Assembly (NCBI GenBank): GCA_031409855.1
Contig: JANNYA010000226.1
Location: 1-64,000, forward strand
Length of the DNA stretch: 64,000 bases
Direction: 5' to 3'
From: JANNYA01 sp031409855
GTDB lineage: Bacteria > Pseudomonadota > Gammaproteobacteria > Xanthomonadales > SZUA-5
Below the pieces are notes generated by a model. It was given only the letters and a program-made list of their open reading frames with translations. It was not told where the DNA came from and did no database searches. The stretch's first letter is position 1; every line of letters starts with the position of its first letter. Shown in pieces: positions 24,654 through 34,400 of this stretch. The position numbers and the translations under genes are program-made.

Positions 24654-26642
24654 ATGTTTCAAATCGGTAAATTGCAGACGATGGTTCTGGCTTTTTCAAT
24701 CGCCATTTTGGCTGCATGGCCAAGTTCGGCGAAAAAATTGACCGGCGCGGATATTCCTGAAGGCGCAATCAAAATCGACGATTTGATGATTGTAGACTGC
24801 TTATTGCCCGGCCAAGTGCGGCAAATGGGCACAGAGTTTACCTACTTGTCCGCGCGTCGCCCGATCCGCACTAGCGCCAAAGACTGCGCTATACGCGGCG
24901 GCGAATACGTTGCGTTTGATCGCGCTAATTACGGCACCGCATTAAAAATTTGGCTGCCAGCGGCGAATCAAAACGACGCCAACGCGATGAATTACGTCGG
25001 TGAAATCTATGAAAAAGGCTTGGGCGTGGCGCCGGATTACGCGCTCGCAAAAAGTTGGTATGAAAAGTCAGCCGCGAAAGGCAATTCCAGTGCAATGATC
25101 AATTTGGGCTCCATGTTTGAGCGCGGCCAGGGTGTCAGCGCCGATATGGTGCAGGCGATGAACTGGTACCGCAAGGCATCGGGCTTAAAAGGCTCTGATC
25201 TGGAAGTGGTGACTGAGGCTGATCGAGTATCGCGGCGCGCGCAAGCGGAAGAACTCGATCAGTTGCGTATTCAAACGCTTGATTTAAAGCAACAGTTAAG
25301 CGATGCGCGCGGCGCTCTAAAAGCCAAACAAGATTTATTGGCGGCAACGCAAGCGACGCTGGGTGCGACGCAAGCCAAAGTCGCGACCCTGAAAGCTGCA
25401 AGCGCAGAAGCGCAGGCGGCGCGCACACAAATTGCGGCGTTGCAAACCCAGCTCGCCGAACAACAAAGCTCGGTCGACACCGCACGCATGAGCACCGGCG
25501 TGGCGCTGTCAAAATTAGGCGTAGATTTCAGCAAAACCGGCGCTGCACCTCCGGGCACAAAGCCTACGATCAACGTTATTTCGCCCAAATTGGCACTTAC
25601 TCGGGGCGGTGTACTTGCGGCACCGCTATTGACGCAGTTACCAACCTACCAAATTATCGGCCGCGTCTACCCTTCCAAAGGGCTGCGCGCGCTGAAAGTC
25701 AATGACCAAAACGTATTGGACAAAATTGACGAGGACGGTATTTTTGAAGTCACCGTCAGTGTCGCGAACGCCAATCAGCCGGTCGCCATCGACGCCGTGG
25801 CACAAGATGGTTTAGAAACCACCGAAAGTTTTGTACTGACCTCTGAATCCCAAGCGGCTGCCACCGCAAAACGCGTCACCAGCAAAATGTTTGCGCGCCG
25901 CATGCGTGGCGATTTGGGCAATTTTCAGGCGCTGGTGATTGGCAACGACAATTATGACGGCTTTGCCAAACTTGCCTCAGCCAGTTCCGATGCGACTGAA
26001 ATTGGCAGCATTCTAAGCACGCGCTATGGCTTTAAGGTCGACGTGTTAACCAACGCGACGCGCGCACAGTTGCTGCTGAAGCTTTCAACGCTCGCCACCA
26101 CACTCAAAGCAAATGACAATTTGGTCATATATTATGCCGGCCATGGGCAAATCGATACCGCCGGAAAGGGCTATTGGGTGCCGATTGATGGTAAAGAAAA
26201 TGACCCGACAAGCTGGGTGGGCAACGATGTAATCACCGACTTTTTAGGTGCGGCGCTTGCCAAACACGTCATGGTGATTGCAGATTCCTGCTATTCAGGA
26301 ACGCTTAGCGGTGCAGCCACCCGGCCCATTCCAGCCACCGCAAAGGATGAAGACGTCCTGTTTATCTCGCGCGTCAAGTCGCGAACGGTGCTGGCCTCGG
26401 GTGGCTTGGCACCCGTATTAGACAGCGGTGGCAACGGCCATTCGATTTTTGCGTCCGCCTTTATCAGAGCGTTAAACACTGGCGACGGTTTGATGGACGG
26501 CTACCGATTATTTGAAGATATCAACACGCAAGTAGTGCAGCGATCCGCAGCCGCACGTCTGCCGCAGCGCCCGCAGTATTCGGCGCTGAAACACGCCGGG
26601 CATGAAGGCAGCGAATTCTTCTTCTTACCGAAAGATGCATGA
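24654..26642 (+). CDS. Exported Sel1/coiled-coil/caspase-like (C14) protein
   Basis: Protein of 662 aa in four parts: signal peptide (MVLAFSIAILAAWPSSA, cleavage near AKKL); two Sel1-type repeats (about 110-180, AMNYVGEIYEKGLGVAPD, AMINLGSMFERGQGVSAD); a coiled coil rich in Ala/Gln/Leu (about 200-280); and a caspase-fold peptidase domain (about 420-655). The His-Cys dyad is intact: His497 in YYAGHG and Cys546 in ADSCYSG. It should cleave after basic or acidic residues like metacaspase relatives, but specificity cannot be read. AGGAG at 24642-24646 fixes ATG 24654; an extension to 24570 would run through the palindrome. Its export next to an autotransporter suggests envelope function. Confidence 0.85.
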   Translation: MFQIGKLQTMVLAFSIAILAAWPSSAKKLTGADIPEGAIKIDDLMIVDCLLPGQVRQMGTEFTYLSARRPIRTSAKDCAIRGGEYVAFDRANYGTALKIWLPAANQNDANAMNYVGEIYEKGLGVAPDYALAKSWYEKSAAKGNSSAMINLGSMFERGQGVSADMVQAMNWYRKASGLKGSDLEVVTEADRVSRRAQAEELDQLRIQTLDLKQQLSDARGALKAKQDLLAATQATLGATQAKVATLKAASAEAQAARTQIAALQTQLAEQQSSVDTARMSTGVALSKLGVDFSKTGAAPPGTKPTINVISPKLALTRGGVLAAPLLTQLPTYQIIGRVYPSKGLRALKVNDQNVLDKIDEDGIFEVTVSVANANQPVAIDAVAQDGLETTESFVLTSESQAAATAKRVTSKMFARRMRGDLGNFQALVIGNDNYDGFAKLASASSDATEIGSILSTRYGFKVDVLTNATRAQLLLKLSTLATTLKANDNLVIYYAGHGQIDTAGKGYWVPIDGKENDPTSWVGNDVITDFLGAALAKHVMVIADSCYSGTLSGAATRPIPATAKDEDVLFISRVKSRTVLASGGLAPVLDSGGNGHSIFASAFIRALNTGDGLMDGYRLFEDINTQVVQRSAAARLPQRPQYSALKHAGHEGSEFFFLPKDA

Positions 26643-26668
26643 TCAGCCGTTAGCCCGTAGGACTAAGT

Positions 26669-26707
26669 AGTTCTGGTGCCCCGATTAGCCCCGACGGCAT
26701 CAGAACT
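26669..26707 (+). terminator. Possible terminator after the caspase-like gene
   Basis: Twelve-base arms (26669-26680 and 26696-26707) pair with one G-T mismatch and are followed shortly by TTTT at 26711-26714, starting 26 bases after the caspase stop. This suits a weak intrinsic terminator. The remaining gap to 26886 shows no ORF and presumably holds the promoter of the kinase gene. Confidence 0.4.
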
Positions 26708-26886
26708 AGGTTTTAAATCCCGCCCGGCCGCCCTGGAATCGTTTGGCATTAATTGTGATCGCCTAGGCCAGCGTCTGCCTTGCTGCACTGAGTGCTACTT
26801 TGGGGTGCTACACTTGATCGTCTTAATCTTGTGAATTATCTTGCCAAGCGTGCTTTTAAATTGCTCAAACCAACTCGCGCCAGCCT

Positions 26887-29550
26887 ATGACGCTTCCTGA
26901 AATTCCCGGCTACCAGCTTGAGCGAGAAATTGGCGTGGGCGGGATGGCACGCGTCTATTTAGCTATTCATACCGCACTAGACCGGCGCGTGGCTATGAAG
27001 GTTATGGCACCTGCGCTAGTGGCTGACCCGGCATTTTCCAAGCGGTTTTTACGTGAAGCACGTACCTTAGCTGGGCTGACGCACCCGAACATCGTTGCGG
27101 TTTACGATGTTGGCGCGACGGATGCGCTGCTGCATTACTTTGCGATGCAGCACCTAGAAAACGGTGATATGTCCGCGCGCATCACGCGCGGCATCCCGGA
27201 AACAGAGGTCGTGCGGATTATTTCAGTGATCGCCAAAGCACTGGGCTTCGCGCATCAGCGGGGCGTGATCCATCGCGACGTGACACCCGGCAACATTATG
27301 TTTGATGGTGCGAATAATCCGGTCTTGACGGATTTCGGTATCGCACGCAGCGAACATGGCTCGACACGCATCACCCAAACCGGCGTCAGTATCGGCACGT
27401 CAAGCTATATGAGCCCCGAGCAAGCGCGTGGTGGTGAAATTGACCAGCGCAGCGATTTGTACAGTTTGGGCGCGTTGACTTTTGAAGCTCTCACGGGGCA
27501 TCCACCGTACAAAGGTGCTGATGGCTTTGCCGTGGCTTATGCACACGTGTTTGAGCCCATACCTAGATTGCCCGCCTATGTTTCACATTGGCAGTCTTTC
27601 ATAAATAAGGTGCTTGCCAAAGACCCAAACGAACGCTTTGACAATGCTGAGCAATTCGCCATGGGCTTAAGCGATGTCGGCGTCAGCGCGCAGCGCATCG
27701 TGCCGCAACGGGTGTTGAATAAAGTCTCGCCAGCGATGCCCGTTACTGCCGCAAATTTGCCGCGACCGGCTGCGTTGCAAAAGCCGCTCAATGTCGATGC
27801 GCGCGCACTTGCGCCAATTAAACAAGTGATCGCACCGAGCGCTAGTACGGCAGATCGACCTACCCTGCCATTGCGCGCTATGCCAATGCCAGCACAAAGG
27901 AACACCGAACAAATCGCTGACAACCAAGTCGCATCTAAACGTGCGATTTGGCCATTGGCCCTGGCTGCATTAACCGCGATCGGTCTAGGTGTCGGCGGAT
28001 GGTGGCTACAACAGCAAAAGCCAAACAAGGAATTCGATCCGATTGTGGCTGAAGCGGATCCCGGATCGATTAAAACTGAACTTGATCGAACAGCCATCAC
28101 CAGTCCCACATTGGATAAAGATTCAGACAGTGTCGACCCATTAGCTACCGACCCCAGAGCTACCGACCCTAGCGCGCCTGAGTTTACGGATCCGCTTGAT
28201 CCAATGGCGTCAGATTTAGTGGATGGCGCGGAAGCACTTGATCCTGCGGCGGGCCCACCGTTGGCCTCGCAATTTGGCCCACCCACACGCGCGACTTTTG
28301 TTAAACCTTGGCTCTTTACCGGCGCTGCATTGGCAAAAAAGAATCAGTGTTTTCTGGTGCGCAGTGGCGCGGTTGATTTCTATCGCTTGGCACTATCGAT
28401 CGATACCTACTCTAGCATTGCACAAAAAGGTATTGCCGATTGTTTTGCCACGATTACGCCCAAAATTGATGCGCTGCTGGCGCAAGATGCACCCGACGTT
28501 GTTGCATTTTTAGCCGAGCTAAGCTTGATCGAAAAATCAGCGTTGGCCGCAGGCACTGGTTCGAAAGAAGCGCTCCTGCTGGCCTCGGAGCGCAAACGAA
28601 TCGTTACGTCCTTGCTTGCCCGTGGCAAACCGCTTGAAGTTAAATGGCAGGGCAGTGCGGCCGAGAAGCTGTATCAGAACGTATTGCTATTAGAACCAAC
28701 GAACGCGGTTGCACTGGCAGGCGTAAAACGCGCGCCTGGCATTGGCAAACCTGGCTTTGCTTTTAGCGATAGCATGAAATCAGGCGGAAAATCATCGGCC
28801 ATGAGCATCATTGGCGCTGGCGAGGTAATCCTACGCGACGCCAAGGGTGGCACTGCCAGGGTTATAATTTCAGATAATTTTGCGGTTGCCAGATCTGAAG
28901 TGACCTTTGGCGAGTACCGCCGGTTTGCCCAAGCCAGTGGTTATCGCGGTAGCACGCAGGGTTGCAAGAACATCGAAGGTTTTGCCTTATTTGTCTCGAA
29001 AGATCGCACTTGGCAAAAGCCGGGGTTTGAGCAGACTGATCGACATCCCGTAGTTTGTGTGGATTTTGCCGATGCCCAAGCCTATGCGCGCTGGTTGAGC
29101 AAGGAAACCGGCGAAAATTATCGCCTGCTCAGCGAAGCTGAGTGGCAGTTGCTTGCGAAAGCGGCTCCGGCACCTGGCTGTCGCAGTGGCAACATCGGTG
29201 ATAGCAAATTTGGCACGCAATTTGATGAGCGTAAAGTTTATGGCTGTAGCGACAATTTTGCTGCCACAGCGCCTGCTGGCAATTTTGGCGCAGATCGCAA
29301 TAATTTGGTTGATTTAACCGGCAACGCGCGCGAATGGGTTGAAGATTGCTGGAACCCCAGCCTAGCCCTACACCCTAAAGGCGGTGCCGCGTGGCAAACC
29401 GGTCGTTGCGGCAATCGCATCGCCATGGGCACATCGTGGATAAGCACGCCATCAGAAACCAGCACGGTCATTCGTACGTCCTTTGATAGCGATGCGCGCA
29501 ATAATACCGTTGGATTTAGGGTGGCGCGCACAGTTGCACAAATCCCATAA
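26887..29550 (+). CDS. Membrane Ser/Thr protein kinase with C-terminal FGE-sulfatase domain
   Basis: Protein of 887 aa. The N-terminal Hanks-type kinase (about 8-260) has the glycine-rich loop IGVGGMARVY, Lys38 (VAMKVM), catalytic Asp131 in HRDVTPGN (Asn136), DFG (149-151) and SYMSPEQARG. A Thr occupies the usual Lys place in the catalytic loop, as in many bacterial HRDVxPxN kinases. A Pro/Ala linker leads to one transmembrane segment (about 356-376, WPLALAALTAIGLGVGGWW), then an Asp/Pro-rich stretch. The C-terminus (about 660-885) is a formylglycine-generating-enzyme-like (SUMF1) domain: SEVTFGEYRRFAQASG, YRLLSEAEWQLLAKA, LVDLTGNAREWVEDCW. This domain probably senses or binds a periplasmic ligand. 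The FHA gene follows on the same strand. Confidence 0.9.
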   Translation: MTLPEIPGYQLEREIGVGGMARVYLAIHTALDRRVAMKVMAPALVADPAFSKRFLREARTLAGLTHPNIVAVYDVGATDALLHYFAMQHLENGDMSARITRGIPETEVVRIISVIAKALGFAHQRGVIHRDVTPGNIMFDGANNPVLTDFGIARSEHGSTRITQTGVSIGTSSYMSPEQARGGEIDQRSDLYSLGALTFEALTGHPPYKGADGFAVAYAHVFEPIPRLPAYVSHWQSFINKVLAKDPNERFDNAEQFAMGLSDVGVSAQRIVPQRVLNKVSPAMPVTAANLPRPAALQKPLNVDARALAPIKQVIAPSASTADRPTLPLRAMPMPAQRNTEQIADNQVASKRAIWPLALAALTAIGLGVGGWWLQQQKPNKEFDPIVAEADPGSIKTELDRTAITSPTLDKDSDSVDPLATDPRATDPSAPEFTDPLDPMASDLVDGAEALDPAAGPPLASQFGPPTRATFVKPWLFTGAALAKKNQCFLVRSGAVDFYRLALSIDTYSSIAQKGIADCFATITPKIDALLAQDAPDVVAFLAELSLIEKSALAAGTGSKEALLLASERKRIVTSLLARGKPLEVKWQGSAAEKLYQNVLLLEPTNAVALAGVKRAPGIGKPGFAFSDSMKSGGKSSAMSIIGAGEVILRDAKGGTARVIISDNFAVARSEVTFGEYRRFAQASGYRGSTQGCKNIEGFALFVSKDRTWQKPGFEQTDRHPVVCVDFADAQAYARWLSKETGENYRLLSEAEWQLLAKAAPAPGCRSGNIGDSKFGTQFDERKVYGCSDNFAATAPAGNFGADRNNLVDLTGNAREWVEDCWNPSLALHPKGGAAWQTGRCGNRIAMGTSWISTPSETSTVIRTSFDSDARNNTVGFRVARTVAQIP

Positions 29551-29624
29551 ACAGACACAATGCGAAACACGCGCTGTATTCACTCAATAACCTGTATTCA
29601 CGTCGCAACCTGATCGAGAAGCCC

Positions 29625-30455
29625 ATGAGACTCCTTTTCCCGAATGCCGAACATGCGCAAATTGAACTTGGCAATGGTTTGCACACCATCGGCAGCGCTC
29701 CAGGCGCCAAAGTCAAGCTTTTTGCCCCAGGCGTATTGGCAAATCACTGCGAACTGCAGGTCAACGGCGAAACCGGGATGCTCTCGCCGGTGCCTGGTGC
29801 CGCATTAACGCTCAATGGCGCGCCAATCACCCGCAGCACTGAAGTTCGCGCTGGCGACGTCATTCAAGTAGCAGACGTGCGGGTGCGCATTGTCGCCGTT
29901 GATAAGGCCGGGGCATCTGCAGTGCCCATGGTGCAAAAGCGCCAGGAAGAAGCGGATGATGGCCGCACCCGCGTGCGCTCGGCGCTACCAAAATTCATGC
30001 TGCGCGGCGTTTCTGGTGCAACGTTTGGCAAAGTGTTCCCACTCACGGGGGTTACCGTGATTGGTCGCAACCCGGAATGCGACATTTCAATTCCGACTGA
30101 TGAAGTTTCACGACGCCACGCCGAGCTGCGCCCTAGTCAAGATGGCGTCATGGTTGAAGATTTGGGCTCGGCGAATGGCACTTTTGTCAATGATCGCCGG
30201 GTAACGCGCGAGCTGCTTAAACATGGTGATGAGCTGCGCTTTGATCAATTACGGTTTCAACTCATTTCACCGGGGCGCGAGATGATGGGCGGCGCGGGTG
30301 CCAGCACAGGTTCCGCATCGTCGAACTCGTCGTCAAACTCAAATTCGGCTGTCCCTGCGTCTAACGGCGGTATCTCCACTACGGTATGGATCGTGCTACT
30401 AGTGGTTGCATTGGCGCTGCTGCTCGGTGCGATGAAATTTGCCGGAGTGTTTTGA
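29625..30455 (+). CDS. FHA-domain membrane protein (probable kinase partner)
   Basis: Protein of 276 aa. A first FHA-like segment (about 5-85) is degenerate. A second, clear FHA domain (about 125-215) has VIGRNPECDI, VSRRHAEL and LGSANGTFVNDRRV with the conserved Arg, Ser, His and Asn phosphothreonine-reading residues. A Ser/Asn linker (about 225-250) precedes a C-terminal transmembrane helix (TTVWIVLLVVALALLLGAM), so it is tail-anchored with FHA domains in the cytoplasm. It lies 74 bases after the kinase stop, so it probably binds phosphorylated kinase or its substrates. GAGAAG upstream supports ATG 29625. Confidence 0.85.
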   Translation: MRLLFPNAEHAQIELGNGLHTIGSAPGAKVKLFAPGVLANHCELQVNGETGMLSPVPGAALTLNGAPITRSTEVRAGDVIQVADVRVRIVAVDKAGASAVPMVQKRQEEADDGRTRVRSALPKFMLRGVSGATFGKVFPLTGVTVIGRNPECDISIPTDEVSRRHAELRPSQDGVMVEDLGSANGTFVNDRRVTRELLKHGDELRFDQLRFQLISPGREMMGGAGASTGSASSNSSSNSNSAVPASNGGISTTVWIVLLVVALALLLGAMKFAGVF

Positions 30456-31471
30456 TGTCGGGTGATCCAGCATCCTCTGACGCTTCTGCTTCGTTCCACG
30501 CTTTTCGTATTCACAATGATAGCCAAGGCTACCGGGCAGATATTGAATCGCTAGTGCTGGATGATTTGAATGCGGGTGAAGTCACGATCAAAACGGCCTT
30601 TTCATCGGTCAATTTTAAAGATGCCCTCGCTGGTACCGGCAAGGGCAAAATTTTGCGCCAGTTCCCGCTAGTTGGCGGTATCGATATCGCCGGACACGTT
30701 AGCGAAAGCCGCGATGCACGTTTTCGTGAAGGTGATGCGGTTTTAGTGACCGGCTGCGGGCTTTCCGAAACCCGCGACGGTGGTTACTCACAAGTGCAAA
30801 GGCTGGATGCAAATTGGGTCGTACACTTGCCAGCGGGGCTGACGCTGCGGGACGCGATGGCTTTAGGTACTGCAGGCTTCACCGCCGCTTTGAGCCTTTG
30901 GCGCATGCTGGCAAATGGTCAGCGCCCTGAAATGGGGCCGGTGGTGGTTACCGGTGCAACGGGTGGTGTCGGCTCCCTCGCGATTGATTTATTCACGGTT
31001 GCTGGTTTTGAGATGCATGCTATTACGGGAAAAATCGAGCAGTTCGATTTCCTTAAACAAATTGGTGCTCGCCAGTGTGTTGCCCGGAGTGGTTTAAGTT
31101 TTGGTGGTCGTCCGCTCGAAGCCGCGTCCTGGTCGGGTGCGGTGGATAATGTCGGCGGCGAAATGCTCGACATGCTCACCCGCGTGATTCAGCCCTGGGG
31201 CAATATCGCCAGCTGCGGTATGGCCGGTGGGCACGAGCTACACACGACCGTGATGCCCTTTATTATTCGCGGCATCTCCCTGCTTGGCATCAATTCTGCC
31301 AACACCCCCTACCCGCTACGTGCGCAAATCTGGCAGCGCCTAGCCAGCGATTGGAAGCCAAAGCATTTGGAATTGATCGCCGCTAAAGAGATCACGCTGG
31401 ATCAGCTTCAGGACACGTTCGCGACGATGCTCGCGGGTGGTGCACTCGGGCGCACGGTGGTTCGGCTTTAG
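30455..31471 (+). CDS. AcuI/YhdH-type acrylyl-CoA reductase (MDR oxidoreductase)
   Basis: Zinc-independent medium-chain reductase of 338 aa. FSSVNFKDALAGTGKGKI and GGIDIAGHV near the N-terminus, then VTGATGGVGSLAIDLF (NADPH site) and a C-terminal GRTVVRL are typical of the YhdH/AcuI family, which reduces acryloyl-CoA or other enones with NADPH. ATG 30455 overlaps the FHA stop by one base (TGATG), so translation is coupled; a longer frame from 30386 lies within the FHA gene. The coupling to signalling genes seems incidental. Substrate is inferred from the family only. Confidence 0.88.
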   Translation: MSGDPASSDASASFHAFRIHNDSQGYRADIESLVLDDLNAGEVTIKTAFSSVNFKDALAGTGKGKILRQFPLVGGIDIAGHVSESRDARFREGDAVLVTGCGLSETRDGGYSQVQRLDANWVVHLPAGLTLRDAMALGTAGFTAALSLWRMLANGQRPEMGPVVVTGATGGVGSLAIDLFTVAGFEMHAITGKIEQFDFLKQIGARQCVARSGLSFGGRPLEAASWSGAVDNVGGEMLDMLTRVIQPWGNIASCGMAGGHELHTTVMPFIIRGISLLGINSANTPYPLRAQIWQRLASDWKPKHLELIAAKEITLDQLQDTFATMLAGGALGRTVVRL

Positions 31472-31498
31472 CAGATTTTAGCGCTATTGCGAGCCCAA

Positions 31499-34400
31499 TT
31501 AATCCTTGCTAGGGTGTTTTTCTTGGCTCCTCTCCTGTTCGCGAAATTTTGCTGGCCCTGAGCTAATTTTTATCGCTGTTGTTATTTCAACTAGCTCTGC
31601 GCGATTTCGCCCGGCTTGTTTGGCTTGATATAGCGCGGCATCAGCAGTACGAATCACCTGTTCGAAGTGACTAGCCTGTGCTTGATTTTCTGTGTGCTCG
31701 GAGGGCGGAGAAAAACACGCGGCGCCGATGGAAGTAGTGACACGAATTTTTTGCCCACCCAAATCAAATTCTTGCAGGGAGATTAAGCGCAGAATTTTTT
31801 CTAGTAGCGCCTGTTGCGCAGGTGCCGATTCCGCGAACTCCAAAATCATGAACTCTTCACCGCCCATGCGAAATACCGGTTTACAGGCTTGCTGCAAACG
31901 CAAAGCAAATTGCACCAGCACGGCATCACCACCAGCGTGCCCAAACTCGTCATTTATTTTTTTGAAATAATCAATATCAAGCAAAATAATCAACAACGGC
32001 TTATTTTGCGGCACGTGCAAATAGCGCTCATAAAAACATCGGCGGTTATAACAACCCGTCAATGGGTCAGTCAGCGCAAGTGTTTCAAGTTGGACGTTGG
32101 CATCAGCAAGCTCTTGCGTGCGGGTGCGCACTTGCGCTTCTAGTGATTGTGCCAAATTGAGTGCTTTACGTTTGAGCGCATCTGCCCGCAGACGGCCCAG
32201 CCATGTGCCGGAATAAATTAAAGCCACCGCCGCGATCACTGCTAGCCACGGGTTACGCCACCACGGCAGCATGACTGAGAAGGAATGCTCAATCGGACCA
32301 TAAGGGCGACCCAAAGCATCTTGCGCCCAGACTTTAAGGACATATTCGCCGCCAGGTAGTCGGGCAAAATTACGGCTCGCGTCGGCCGTCCAAACACTGG
32401 GCATCGCCTCAAGCCCTAGCAGCTGGGTGCGATAGCGAATTCGCGATTCACGCGAATACGAAAGCAGCCGATAGCGTGCATGCAATTCGGCACCGTTGGG
32501 TAGAACTTCATTCGCTAAATAGGCTTTATTTGCCACTCGCAGCGCAGTGAAAATTAGCGGCGCGTTTGGCTGCAAATTAGCTTGCGGCTTAGGATCAAAA
32601 ATTGCAGCACCACCGACATTTGATGCCCAAATTCGCCCGTAGTTGTCCAACATTACACCCCGATTAAATTCCAAATCCGGCAAGCCATCGACTTGGTCAA
32701 AACGCTCAATTTGCAACTTTTTAAGCGGATTTTCCCGGCCACTGCCGCGCTGCAGATCCGGCTCAAGGGCGTTCAACGCCGCAACTTGCAGGCGCAGTGC
32801 ACCGTTGTAGCCGAACGCATATAAGTCTCCACGTGCGTCAAATTTGACCTCGAAAATCCAGTTAGATCCTAGCGTCGCCGCATCAATTTGATCACACTGA
32901 ATCGTTACATCATGCGGGCGCAAATCCGGCTTGGACGAATCACCTTGACCAGGGTCAAATCGCAGCCGACTAATACCGGCGCGGCCGCCTACCCAAATCT
33001 CAACTGGCTTGCCAACGGCAGGCGCTGCCAACGCCATCGAATAAATTGCCGGATGCGCCAAACACGGCTGGCGAATCACTTGAATACTGCCATCGCCCTT
33101 GATCCAGCGCAGCCTATCCATTCCTGCAACAAACATAGAGCCGCCTGCAAGAGCGTCCACATAGAGCAAGTTGCGCGCACCGGCGGCGCCTTCAATAGCG
33201 CTGACTTGATCTCCCTCAATTTTTGCCAAGCCATGCCGCAGCGCCAACCAGAGCGCACCCGTCTTGCCATTTTGCTCGATGTCCAACACCGTAAACCCCG
33301 GAAGGTCGGAGTTGTCAGAGGAAAACTTATTGAGTGTCTTGCCATCCCAATTAAATAAGCCGACGTCACTTGCCAGCCAAAGGCCTCCAGCAATTCGCGG
33401 CGCAATATCATAAATCGGGCGCGCCGCAATTGCGCTCGGTAAAAAAGCTTGCCAACGCCCATTTTCAAGCCTGACAGCGCCGGAAATTGTGCCCAGCCAA
33501 TAGCTTTCCACGCCGTCTGGAAAGCGTGCTTTGCCGACACCAATAACCGAGCGATGCGGCAAACCGTGGCGTTCGGTGTAGGCCACCCACGCCCCAGGAT
33601 CCGCGCGTGCTATGCCACTGCTTGCGGTGCCGATCCAAATCGGCCCGGCACCTGGAGATTGCAGCAAACTGCGCAGATGATTTTCCGGTAACCCTTGCGC
33701 CACGGTAAGCGCGCTCCAGCGATCCTGAGCATCCATCTGGATTAGGCCACCACCGAATGTCGCAGCATGCAATATCGGCCGTTGTTGCGAATCTAGACTG
33801 GGCAATAGATCAAATACACCGGCTGCGATTGCGGAATCATCACGGCCCCATAAAGTCATTTCGTCTTGGCCAGCCGCATCTTGGCGCAATCTTGACAAGC
33901 CGCGCCCGGTTCCGATCCACAGCGCGCCTTGCCAATTCGCCAGCGCGCGTATCAAGGTATTCCCTAACCCTTGCGCGATGCCAAATTTGGCTTTGACTGC
34001 CGCCAAATTTGCGTCAGGCGTGATCTCAAAAGCCAATACTCCCTGATCTTCAGCGGCAACCCAAAGCACCGCTTGATTGTGATATCGACCTTCTAATATT
34101 TCCGGCACATCCAAACCTGCCGTAACCTGCTGAAATACGCAATTGTGGCCCGTGCAACGAAACACGCCCGCCGTTGTCGCAACCCAAACGCCACCGCCGC
34201 TGCGGGTTCTAATCCCGGTTACGCCGATTGTCGCAGTTGCAGTCTGAGTCGCACTAGCGGTTACGCTCCGCGCGCCAACTTCAAACGCGCCATTCAATGC
34301 AATTTTTTGCCAACGCTCGCCATCGCCATGCCAGAGCCCCGCTTCATCCGTGCCGACCCAAATCTGCGCGCCAAGCACAGCAATGGCGTTCACCGCGGCC

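Noticed and set aside
27576..28286. 236-codon minus-strand ORF
   Set aside because: It lies wholly antisense to the kinase gene, with Ser/Ala-rich composition mirroring the sense strand and no ribosome site or motif.
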